From NCBI GenBank assembly GCA_945859605.1, contig OX243817.1, forward strand, positions 19,415,634 to 19,479,633: DNA of 64,000 bases. The letters are read 5' to 3'. Positions within the stretch are counted from its first letter, which is position 1. Every line of letters starts with the position of its first letter. A program made the position numbers and the translations under genes. Shown here in pieces: positions 36,001 through 64,000 of the stretch. Below the pieces are notes generated by a model. It saw only the letters and a list, made by a program, of their open reading frames with translations, was not told where the DNA came from and did no database searches. Origin of the DNA: Lumbricus rubellus. Lineage: Eukaryota > Annelida > Clitellata > Crassiclitellata > Lumbricidae.

Positions 36001-37901
36001 GATTTCTGCAACTGCAGACTTTGACATTTTCAAGCAATGTATTCAAAATGGCATAGTTGCTGAAGGTGTGGTGTTTTTTGCTGAAATTCGCATGTACTGT
36101 TGTGTACTACAATGTAACTTTATAGTAAATTATTCGAGTGAATTATGAATGTATGAATGTTCTCACAGGACGCTGCAAATAAGTCAACAGAAGACAGCAG
36201 CTCTGAGGTTAAGAAATGCATCCGCAAGCTAGAGAAGAAGCTGAAAGATGTAAGTGAACAAATATTTACTTGTGAATTAAATGTCATTTGAGTGTTGTGC
36301 AGTGCCACAACTTGTGTGGAAAGTGGGGGGGGGGTATGAAATTTCGCATCAGTTCACCTTTGCAGCTTTGGTGTAAGTATGATGCCACACCTGATAATTT
36401 AGCAATTATTATAATAATAATATTGTAGTGATGGTGACTGTATCTGGATAGGTTGTACTGTAAGAGGCATTTTGTAGGTCTGTAAATAAAATGTTCCCAC
36501 TTGTAAGTTGTAATGGTGCTATAAGTGTGATGACCAGTGTCATTTGTGTGCATACTTAAATAATAAGCAATAACATAGTATGTTGTAATGATGCTTATGG
36601 TGACTTCGCCTCTGATAAGTGTGTAAATAAAAGGTTGCACAGTAATTATTGTTTGAGTCATAAAGACTCAAATGAATGCTTTCCTGCAAGAATAGGGCAT
36701 TGTTTCTCCTGTGTATGAAAAGTGAGTGCATAATATCTGGTCTGTGAGAGTAATAAATGTAGTTTGCATTAGAGAGTGACAGCAGTAATTTTCCCCGAGT
36801 AAAACTGCAGCAATGGTGACTATTATAGCTCTATCATCTCTGCACCATATGGACTATATTCAGACTTTCAGTAAGATAATCTTTTTGTGTGTGTTTTATT
36901 TGAATCAATTAGCAATGCAAATAGCTTCGTGAGTTAAAACAATTTGTTTTGTATTTTAATTGATTTAAACTTTTTGCAAGGAGTATTTTGTAGTCGTATG
37001 GGATGGGGAGAAAGCCTGGGGTGTGAGGATGAGCACAAAACATGTGGAGATTGGAAAGAAAATCTTGCTTGGTGTTTGGAAGGATGGTGATGAGATTGTC
37101 TCTAATCACATCACTGTCTCTAATCTTCATTTGAAGTCAACTTCACAATAAGCATATGTGATAATTAATTTACTGGTTTCTGTGTGCAGATTACAAAGTT
37201 GGAGAATAAAGGAAATCTGACTAAAGAAGAGGTTCGTATTGTAATGTTCATTGTCTGATCTTTTCAGCAATTCATCATTTATTTTGCATGCATCTGTGCG
37301 TGGGAGTCTAGTGTTTTAGTGGAGAGTCAACCTTTCTTGTACGAAATTAAATGTGAAAATTATACTAAACTTAGCAATTAGTCTTTTCTAAGCAGGTTTG
37401 TGCTTTTAATTTAAAACACACATCCCAGGTTGCAACTTTAAAAGGCTTAAAAGTAGAGTTGTTAATGTCGGTTTTTTTTTGCAAACCGGATGTCTGTTCT
37501 AGAAATCTAGTTTAAAACCGGTTACAAATATATTATAATGCGAGTTTCTTGATGTCTACTTTACGTGCATTCAATGTCGGTGCCAAATTAAATTGTTCAT
37601 TTTCTACTTAGTGATTTAAAATTAAGTGAACATAATTTATACTGTACATATGCTTTTTAAAAGGCAGCAATCAATGGCCAGTTTTGCTGAAAACCGCTTA
37701 AAAAATCAGTATTATCATTGTCAAATTCTCGGTCACCCTATCCTAGCGAGTAGACATAGTCTTGTTCGTTATGTAAATATTTATAAATGTAATATTTGCT
37801 GATCTTCTGATTGCCTTTAGGAGGACAAAATTGCCAAGAAGAAGGATATTGGAAAAAAGTTGGAAGAGCTAAAGACAAGATGGGAGCAGATGCACATTTG
37901 A
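33087..37901 (+). CDS. GTSF1: GTSF1-like double CHHC zinc-finger protein, 7 exons, complete
   Basis: GTSF1/Asterix proteins bind PIWI-piRNA complexes and promote target cleavage or silencing in germ cells (family knowledge). Exons: 33087-33185, 33937-34036, 35008-35067, 35547-35686, 36169-36249, 37190-37231, 37821-37901 (TGA); all GT-AG and in phase, 200 residues. ATG 33087 has an in-frame TAG two codons upstream. Finger 2 is a perfect C-x5-H-x9-H-x3-C (C45, H51, H61, C65). Finger 1 has C11, H17, H27 but Leu31 where the last Cys should be. The C11-to-C45 spacing (34) equals that of human GTSF1. A middle acidic/aromatic part has APWDAVP (W108). Residues 143-197 form a Lys/Glu-rich helical tail not seen in vertebrate GTSF1. 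A possible cassette exon at 35150-35193 would also keep frame. It could alternatively be another CHHC protein of the U11-48K/TRM13 group, but the twin-finger spacing favours GTSF1. Confidence 0.85.
33254..33335. mobile_element. TTAA-flanked hairpin MITE, type E (82 bp)
   Basis: TTAA at both edges; inverted ends TCCCTTTAGCGGCYG, excellent match; second inverted block around ATTATAATCGT. Intron 1 of the GTSF1-like gene. Confidence 0.85.
34141..34246. repeat. 53-bp direct duplication
   Basis: AGAGCAATGGTGCTGATTTC through AAAGGGACATATAA is repeated exactly, 31 bp before the hAT MITE at 34277. A recent duplication. Confidence 0.92.
34277..34559. mobile_element. hAT MITE (283 bp), TSD GCACCACA
   Basis: Tips CAGGGCCGGATTAAG / TTGATCCAGCCCTG; exact duplications GCACCACA at 34269-34276 and 34560-34567. 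The interior contains ACGACTAAAAA(A/G)GGTC twice, also found at 9127 and 3636. Confidence 0.9.
35768..35839. mobile_element. TTAA-flanked hairpin MITE, type C/D (72 bp), intact
   Basis: TTAA at both ends; tips CTCTTTGATGCCG / CGGCATTAAAGGG. Sister copy of 6422-6492. GTSF1-like intron 4. Confidence 0.82.
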
Positions 37902-38584
37902 AGCAATGCATGTTTCTGTTGCCATCGAGTTTTCCTGTCAGATCATGGACTGCAAGTCAAACAATTTCATACATCTTTATCGTGGGCTTTCTCAGACAGT
38001 GAACAGGGCCTGCAGTTTTTTGTGTTAACTCGCTTCAATTAAATGTTTTATACATTTCGTGATGTCTGAAGTTGGTGCTTTAATGTGTCAGCATGGAATT
38101 CTGATGTGAATTGTGGTTGTGGACCTTTAAGATGGAGATAGAACTTGTGGTTTAAGCTGTTTCATTTATAACTAATCACAAGTTTTGTATAGTTCTTCTC
38201 GAGAAATTTTGCAGTGGTCAAAGAAATTACATAATTTATATAGTTGGATTATTAATACAAGTACATGTAGTAAATTTATCTGCTGTTAAATTGAGGAATT
38301 GTTTATTTTAAACTTTTTCATTATTTTATAGCATATGCGTTTCCTTATTGTGTGGTGTGGTTTTAATATTATAGACCAACATATTTTCCATGTTTTGTAA
38401 ACTTTCTCTGAACTTTGGGATTTAAAAAATTTGGGGGCATTTGGTATAGGTATATTTATTGTTGATATTTTGTGCCTTGTGGTTTATTGTTTGAAAAATG
38501 CTCTGATTTTGGAGTGTTGTGGCTTGGAATTGCAGTCGATTCCAAATAATTGTTGACGGACTTGACTGTGATTGAACATTTAAT

Positions 38585-38625
38585 AATAAACAATGCAGTG
38601 TCAGTAGTTGTATGTTCCTAATAAA
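38585..38625 (+). terminator. poly(A) signals of the GTSF1-like gene
   Basis: Two AATAAA hexamers (38585-38590, 38620-38625) about 700 bases after the stop, followed by a GT/T-rich stretch. Implies a 3' UTR of about 750 bases. Confidence 0.6.
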
Positions 38626-38639
38626 GTTGTCAATACTTC

Positions 38640-40255
38640 ATTTTCAGTATATTTAACTCTGTACCTTGTTGCAATTTTTCTTGATATTGACCGTTTCCAC
38701 CAGGGGTGTATTCTGAAATTTTTAGGGGAGTACACGCTGCCACCGAAAAAAGGGACTTTTCGGGCAAAAAATTTCTGACCTTTTTTTAGTCAGATGATTT
38801 TTATGGTTTTTGGAGAATTGTCCCACGAAATCCCGTTATCACATCGTAAAACGCTCGAATTTCATGATTTCTTCTTCATAAATCGCGATTTTTTTTTCCT
38901 TGTGTATACCCACTTGGTCTTTGTTAGGCGAGTAGACGCGTGTATACCCTCGTTTTCAGAGGCGTGTACGTGCGGTCATTTTTTCCCAAAGTTTCCATGA
39001 GTATTACAATGTAGATTTATGATTCAGGTGGGTGCCACATCCAAAGGATGTTGCACAAGTAGACTATCTGATTTGTTTAATAAATCTACAAGCATGTTGC
39101 TATAGTCTACCCAACATTAAAATCAAGACAACACATCGTAACATGCAGTCAGATTTCTTCAGAAGAAAGTAAAAAAAATTGTACAATTCAGATTCAAAAT
39201 ATGAAAGCCTGTTTCAGTCCGTTTGCTCACATTTATAATCCACCAAAATGAGAAAAAAGCAAAAATCAGTTCACATGCCATACATACATACTTCTCAAAA
39301 ACGTCACAATTCAGACGCATGCACAACAACAAAAAACAGCATCACACTCAACATTGTTTTGATTATTATAAATTGTAATTTATTTTATCTTCTAACTGAG
39401 TTCTGTCAGGTTACAAATAATTATCTGTCGTTTAGCACCATTACTCTTACGCAGTTTTCAATTTTAGCCCGAACACAATTTGGGATAAACTCTGCAGATA
39501 CACATACATTAATGGTTTGAAGAACTCTCAGCCCTCTAAGGTTATTATGAAATGTCAGTTCAACAGTTACATTCTTGAACACATGTTGTACAAGTCTCTA
39601 ATGCAATTAAGGCCATATACATGCACAAAGCTCTAAGATTCGATGTGATTAAATAAATTAGCAGCAGACACTGTGATTGTGAGAGAATGACAGAGGATAA
39701 ACAAGTACCTTTTACATCCTAAAATTAACATCAGACAAGAAGACGAACAAAATGCAACAGTATAAGTCTCTTTGATTGTGTTCAAGGCTTGTAAGCAACA
39801 GTTCGTAATTTAATCTTCAGTAAAGCAGTATAAGCACATGCAGTTAAATGATTGAAATCATCAGAAAATAATTTTCTTTTGGTAAGTAACATTGTATAGA
39901 GATTCCACATCAAACCCTACTTGCTTGAGCAATTTCAACAATTTTCTATGGAACCAAGTCAAAACAGATTCACTTCATACTCTATTTTAAATAATATGTA
40001 ACTGGGTCAATATGATTCTAATGTAACTGGGTAACTGGATCCACATTACGATCTGCAAGAGAATGATCTTGAGGCACCAAATTGCCAGTAGCAGTGTTCT
40101 ACAGAATATTAAAACTAATATCCACATACCTACTTCAGAATTGGTGACCAATGAACACGTATGCAGTATTAACTGCGGTTTTATTTCAACGACGGTCATC
40201 AAACCCTATGAATAAATCCGGATCTAACAGGCAGAATTTAAGGGATCAGAAAGCA
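38640..40255. other. convergent 3' region of GTSF1-like and PAR-3
   Basis: No gene seen. Minus-strand AATAAA occurs at 40180-40185 (71 bases past the PAR-3 stop) and at 39379-39384; the second would give a PAR-3 3' UTR near 900 bases. AT-rich and otherwise unremarkable. Confidence 0.5.
38703..38998. mobile_element. possible hAT-like element fragment
   Basis: Starts CAGGGGTGTATTCTGAAA; the interior has ACCTTTTTTTAGTCAGATGA, the complement of the GACTAAAAAAGGTC motif shared with the elements at 3636, 9127 and 34277. GTTTCCAC/GTTTCCAT flank it, but the right tip does not mirror the left, so borders are uncertain. Confidence 0.4.
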
Positions 40256-59063
<18,808 letters not shown>

Positions 59064-59439
59064 ATTTGCACAGAGTTACCCTTACACAATAATTCTCCAC
59101 AAGTTAATTGCTCCTCACTTTTGCTACAGATGATTCTGCTGCCGTTTTCACGAAAATGTTCCACACAAGAAAAATTAACGTTCACAAGTCTTTAATCCCG
59201 TTTGGTCACGCAAAACAATGTTCGTTTGTGCATTCTTTTGATCATGCAGCCTATAGGCCTAGACAGTTTTTCGATTCAGACTTAATAGTTTTAAATTAAC
59301 TTTCGGACCTGATTTCACACATCAATTCACGCTTTGGATACTTTAGGTCTACATGTATGTGTGAAAGTGCTAGGATTAGCCTATATCTAACGTATTAGAC
59401 CAGCAGCTGTAGCAGATTACTATTATCAACTAGTTAACT

Positions 59440-59960
59440 TATCACGGCGTCTCTGTAGTCCACACGTTGCTGTACGCTAGGCCCTACTATCTTGCTCGGA
59501 AGTTTGAAAATCGCGGCTTCGACTATTTCTTACTGACGCGTCGAATTCAACTGTCGAATTCCATCACACGCGTCATCTGCAGCCGTCTTTATCCGTCGGA
59601 TTTTCAAATTTCATCTCGACAGTCCATGGCAGATGTTCCTTTTAGAATTTTGAATCTGCGAACACCTGTCCGTCGGCGCGCGCCATTGTTGACGCCGCTA
59701 CGAACGACTAGTCAAGCGTGTCGAAGTGTTTAGTGTCGCGAGCGTCTGCAGAGGATTTCAATAGTCCGACCGTTGCAGGGCACGAGCCGTCGTACTTCGT
59801 TCGCGCGCACCACCCCTCACGGTCCTCACCCCTCACGGCCCTCACCCCTCACGGCCCTCCCCCTACACCCAGGGCTAGTAGGGGCTACTCAACCTCTGCT
59901 TGGCCCCCCTCGTACTCGTCTCGAAAGGTCTTTCGTCGCCTGCAAGGGACTTGAGGTGAG
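59440..59960. promoter_or_regulatory. GC-richer, CpG-containing candidate promoter region of PAR-3
   Basis: About 400-900 bases upstream of the PAR-3 ATG, with locally many CpGs (GGCGCGCGCC at 59674) in an AT-rich setting and a CCTCACCCCTCACGG repeat x3 at about 59812-59860. Could hold the start site, a 5' UTR exon or a divergent transcript; no TATA or initiator assigned. Confidence 0.35.
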
Positions 59961-60296
59961 AAACAACAAATTGCATCAAGTCGCGTACGGTGTATAGCAT
60001 CCAGTTTGGTTGGTAACAGAGGGATGTTTCAGTGACATGAAAACCGTGGTGTTATTCCAAGCGGCGCATTGTGAACGTTGAGAGAGATGAATTGAACACG
60101 TGTGACCTCGAAGGCCCTAAGCTAAAAGATGGCTATAAATCCATCCAGTGCTGCCCCAAGATCTATAGACACACTCTATCGTCATCCCGATCCAGGACGG
60201 GCCAGGAATTAGTCCAGCCAACCGCAATGCCACATTTGAAATTACACACTTGGTAATGTAGGCTATGTAGGCCCAAGTCTATGTGTTGGTGTAGGG

Positions 60297-60412
60297 CTAT
60301 GTATGCATTTATGCCTCTGTATGTATGTATGCATTTATGCCTCTGTATGTATGTATGCATTTATGCCTCTGTAATAGTCTGTGTGTATGCATTTATGTCT
60401 TTGTATGTAGGC
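60297..60412. repeat. 28-bp tandem repeat, about 4 copies
   Basis: Unit ATGTATGCATTTATGCCTCT plus GTATGT; the last copy is diverged. Confidence 0.85.
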
Positions 60413-60860
60413 CTATGTATGTAGCCTAGGCATTGGTATGATGTGTGTAGTTGCATGCATGTATGCATAATGTAGAGCATTACATTTTGTATTTACATGC
60501 TTGCATACATTGCATTATGCATGCATATGTGCATTAGAATGATTAGAGAGTACTGGGCATTCATATAATTATTACCAATGCCTTGAAGATGCTATTATAA
60601 AAGAACTTTGCCCGAACTCTGCAATCACATGACACACAAAAGCCTCTTCTAAACCACCAAAGTCACAGTGACACGTGCAAAACCACTTCTGAACCACCTA
60701 AGACTTGAAGTGCCAGATGTTCTGTGCACCATTTTCTTGCCATACTTTCACCTGATGCAGGGGACACTTAGAACAGCATCTACAGAAGACCATAAGTCCA
60801 TCTGACACCTAAACACTGAAACAGGGATTGTCAAAGCCTGTAGTGAAACACAAAATCGGG

Positions 60861-61001
60861 GTGAGTATTGGGGTGGGGGACGAGTTTGAGGGGTTCAACC
60901 TCTTAGTCTTTCTGATGGTCCCCCAGTAGTCTGCTTTCATCACTCCAACTCGATGTGAATTATAGTCTGACCCCAAGTGATTTTTCTACAATAATTCTCA
61001 T
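60861..61001. mobile_element. MITE, copy 3 (diverged)
   Basis: GTGAGTATTGGGG ... CTACAATAATTCTCA with the shared CTTAGTCTTTCTGATGG and CTCAACCTC-like blocks of copies at 54002 and 55708. Confidence 0.55.
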
Positions 61002-61559
61002 ACTGCACAGAATGTGCTGCTGCTATAACCTGAGAAGTGCCATATGATGAACGGATGATTGTGAGATGATCAATCATCAAAATAAGGCACTGATTAAAAT
61101 TCAATGAAATTCATAATTATTTAGCATATTTATTCATGATTTGCACTCACCATGTGCAGTGATAAAGGTTCCTTTTAAAACATTGTCTGCACTGAAAATG
61201 ATACTAGGCTAGTGATCAAATGTAGATATAGTCACTTAGACATGGACATTCAATGACTTTTCAAATGGATGATTAATAGGCCAGTTTCATGTGCACAACA
61301 TTAATTTTGAGTTTTGACCTGATTAGGTACAGTTATCAAATAGAGACATTTGGTTGACTGGCGGAAAGCAAACTGCAAGAATGATTATATATAATTCACA
61401 TGGACAATGGTTTTATTGTCGTAAAATCCAGTTTTATTCAGGACACTAACATCATCTACATACCTTAAACCGCAATGACAATTCACAACACAACAACTGC
61501 ATGCAAAAAGTCTCATCCTAAGTAAGAAGCCATCTCTGTCAAACTAGGAACCTCACATC

Positions 61560-62070
61560 AATATTACACATGCACGTGTAATAATACACATGCACGTGCA
61601 ATAATACACATGCACGTGCAATAATACACATGCACGTGTAATAATACACATGCACGTGCAATAATACACATGCACGTGTAATAATACACATGCAAGTGTA
61701 ATAATACACGTGCACGTGTAATAATACACGTGCACGTGTAATAATACACGTGCACGTGTAATAATACACATGCAAGTGTAATAATACACATGCAAGTGTA
61801 ATAATACACATGCACGTGTAACAATACACATGCACGTGTAATAATACACATGCACGATTGCACGTGTAATAATACACATGCAAGTGTAATAATACACATG
61901 CAAGTGTAATAATACACATGCACGTGTAACAATACACATGCACGTGTAATAATACACATGCAAGTGTAATAATACACATGCACGTGTAACAATACACATG
62001 CACATGTAATAATACACATGCACGTGTAATAATACACATGCAAGTGTAATAATACACATGCACATGTAAT
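61560..62070. repeat. 20-bp minisatellite, about 25 copies
   Basis: Unit AATACACATGCACGTGTAAT, with variants CAAGTG, CACGTGC and one short insertion at about 61855. Each unit has a near-palindromic ACACATGCACGTGT core. Unit phase drifts through all frames, so three overlapping minus frames are artefacts. Confidence 0.97.
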
Positions 62071-62474
62071 ATTAATGTGATCCATCAGTGATTCCATGAC
62101 TTGCCAACTTTATGGCACACCACACTCAAACTTGAATGGAAGACAGTGTACAATGAAAAGATAAAAACCAACACAATACTTACTTACTCACTTAACTACA
62201 CAACCAACTCTTGCTTACAGGCTCACATAATATCTAAATCAGCAAGCACAGATATTGCTTTACAAGTGTCAAATGTTCAACTGACATGGTAACAGCTAAA
62301 CACTCAACGCGGATTGTTTTAATCTGCAGTGCTACACAAAATGTCCAGTGATAACTAGACACCGTGGAACCTTAGATCGGTTTCAACTTCATTTGTGCTT
62401 TCTTAGCATTTTAAGAACTGTTCAAACGCAAATGAGTCAATGAACAATTGTCGTATTTTCCATGCAAAAGGCCC

Positions 62475-62545
62475 TTAAACCTTTAACAACCAGCTACATA
62501 TGTTTTAAATGCATTTTTAGTACATGCTGGTCGTTAAAGGGTTAA
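62475..62545. mobile_element. TTAA-flanked hairpin MITE, type F (71 bp)
   Basis: TTAA at both ends; tips ACCTTTAACAACCAGC / GCTGGTCGTTAAAGGG. Confidence 0.83.
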
Positions 62546-64000
62546 CAGTTGGCATCATAAGTTTTAAAAAACTGTTAAACTGATAGAAACAGAACATCAT
62601 TTCTAGGTGTAACATCCATTGAATCCTTATGCATTAGACACTGAAACATGAAATTAATAATCATTTGCTCATATCATCCGAACCGAACAAGTCTAAGTAG
62701 ATACTCTGAAAAGGTGCTACATAAATGAATGAATGAAGAACATGTCATTTCTACAATACCCAAAAAAGAAACAGAAACAGCACCGGACACCAATTCAGCA
62801 AATTCTTACAACGAATGACACTGTGCTCATAAGTTACACTGTATTGATAGTTGAGGTAGGTTATGCTTTCTACCAACATTGCTTTTCACTTTCAATTGGA
62901 GTAGCCGGGCTAATATTTTGCCACTCCAACCTCAAACATCGCTGTTATCGGACTGTCTATCTACCTACCATTTCATCTTTATAGTACTTGAACCTGACCA
63001 AATCACTTGCCCAAACAATTTAATAATTTTCAAGTTCTATGCTGTAGGGCTAAATGAACACAACTAAGTTCAGACATACTAGTTAGCATTCAATTCTGGC
63101 AAACCATAACATATTTTTAAAATTATAAGCTTGGCCAACCATTCATAGACAAGCATTTCCAACACTACTGTGGTCTACACCTTAATTACTACTAATGACA
63201 CAATCATCATCTGCCTGCAAGCAACACTGGTAGTGCACCTTATTTAAACAAACATCGCCTTGCTGCATTGGACAAACGGACGCTTTTAAACCATACACTA
63301 GCACTAACAGTGAGAGGAACAAGAAATATACGTGTTTATCAATGCACACTAGATTCAATATGCAAATAATTATGTACAACAGTTTATAGACACATTGGTA
63401 GCAGTCATTAAGAAGTGATTCAAATAGAGCACTAGCAATAGAGGAGGTAATAGAAGAGTTTACACTAAATACACAACTGTCTTTGTTCCTTCTCTTCCAT
63501 GTCATGCAGTTCAGGAACTTCAGGAAGTAAGTAAATGACCTTTGGCACTAAAGGGGCAGTCATTATAATTATGTACACACGGAGGGGGGTCATGAGATTT
63601 AGGCGATTTGCGTACGGGTGTGTACAGGGGATCTGGCAAAATGGATGTACGCCCCAAAAATGTATAATTATGATGCCCACATCAACATATTCATAACTCT
63701 GTATTATCCTATATTCATCCGATGGCATTTGACTACATTATAATTATATTCAGTTCAGATCTATAAGCAGTAAACCATAACAGTTAACAAATTTTAACCA
63801 GCAAATATGATGTGTAACAAAAAAAATAGTCACCTACAGTAAAATACACGATTCATAGATGACTTTAGCTAAATAGCTACAGTAAGGGGTGGGGGGGGGG
63901 TAGAGAAGATTATTTGTACATACACATAGGAGGAGAGAGGCAAACAAAATGTATGGGTGCATAAGATGGGGAAATATGATTCTATTATACATACATAGTT

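Larger units (their letters stand above)
59064..64000. other. PAR-3 upstream region, no recognised gene
   Basis: Short plus frames at 59467-59954 are Arg/Pro-rich by composition and not recognised. 59990-60850, 61010-61540, 62100-62470 and 62550-64000 show no coding signal I can support; they contain only the listed repeats and simple tracts (e.g. a G-run at 63891). Confidence 0.55.

Noticed and set aside
59467..59997. A plus-strand gene upstream of PAR-3
   Set aside because: Short overlapping Arg/Pro-rich frames without splice-consistent continuation or recognised homology; more likely CpG-rich promoter DNA.
61560..62070. CRISPR-like regular array
   Set aside because: The whole 20-bp unit is repeated with no unique spacers; eukaryotic context.
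61539..62097. Cys/Tyr-rich repeat proteins on the minus strand
   Set aside because: 20-bp minisatellite read in all three frames.

Overview
This is nuclear DNA of an intron-rich metazoan, most likely a non-vertebrate (probably marine) animal; I cannot place the species. The evidence is short exons with GT-AG introns, a PAR-3 polarity gene (a metazoan family), a GTSF1-type piRNA factor, an AT-rich background, and many DNA transposons (hAT, Helitron, TTAA-flanked hairpins, Harbinger-like) mixed with tRNA-derived SINEs and L2/CR1-like LINE tails. Nothing prokaryotic, viral or CRISPR-like was seen. I assembled the gene models by hand from splice signals; every exon junction listed keeps the reading frame.

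Layout: (1) 1-7800, + strand: last 11 exons of MIC60/mitofilin (IMMT), 5' end outside the window. (2) 7801-11632: intergenic, with Helitron, hAT and LINE debris. (3) 11633-25687, - strand: ten exons of a five-SH3 adaptor resembling SH3D19 (Eve-1); its N-terminus lies upstream and was not found. (4) 25688-33086: 5' intron and/or intergenic DNA with a LINE split by a hAT element, a 9-bp-TSD element and a long palindrome. (5) 33087-37901, + strand: a complete seven-exon, 200-residue GTSF1-like double CHHC zinc-finger gene with an unusual C-terminal helical tail. (6) 38640-40255: convergent 3' ends. (7) 40256-59063, - strand: a complete 21-exon, 1384-residue PAR-3 (PARD3) gene with N-terminal oligomerisation domain, three PDZ domains, the aPKC-binding CR3 motif and an unusual Cys/His-rich C-terminal tail. 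(8) 59064-64000: PAR-3 upstream region, a GC-richer promoter-like stretch, then repeats with no recognised gene.

The genes do not form a pathway: MIC60 shapes mitochondrial cristae, SH3D19 and PAR-3 act at membranes and cell cortex, GTSF1-like proteins act in piRNA silencing. The most distinctive features are: a MITE inserted exactly in a splice donor of the SH3D19-like gene with the donor hexamer preserved; tandem repeats on both sides of an SH3 exon that replicate its 3' edge and donor; at least five different TTAA-bounded hairpin elements sharing only their tips; a set of hAT MITEs with exact 8-bp target duplications; and the odd tails of the GTSF1-like and PAR-3 proteins.
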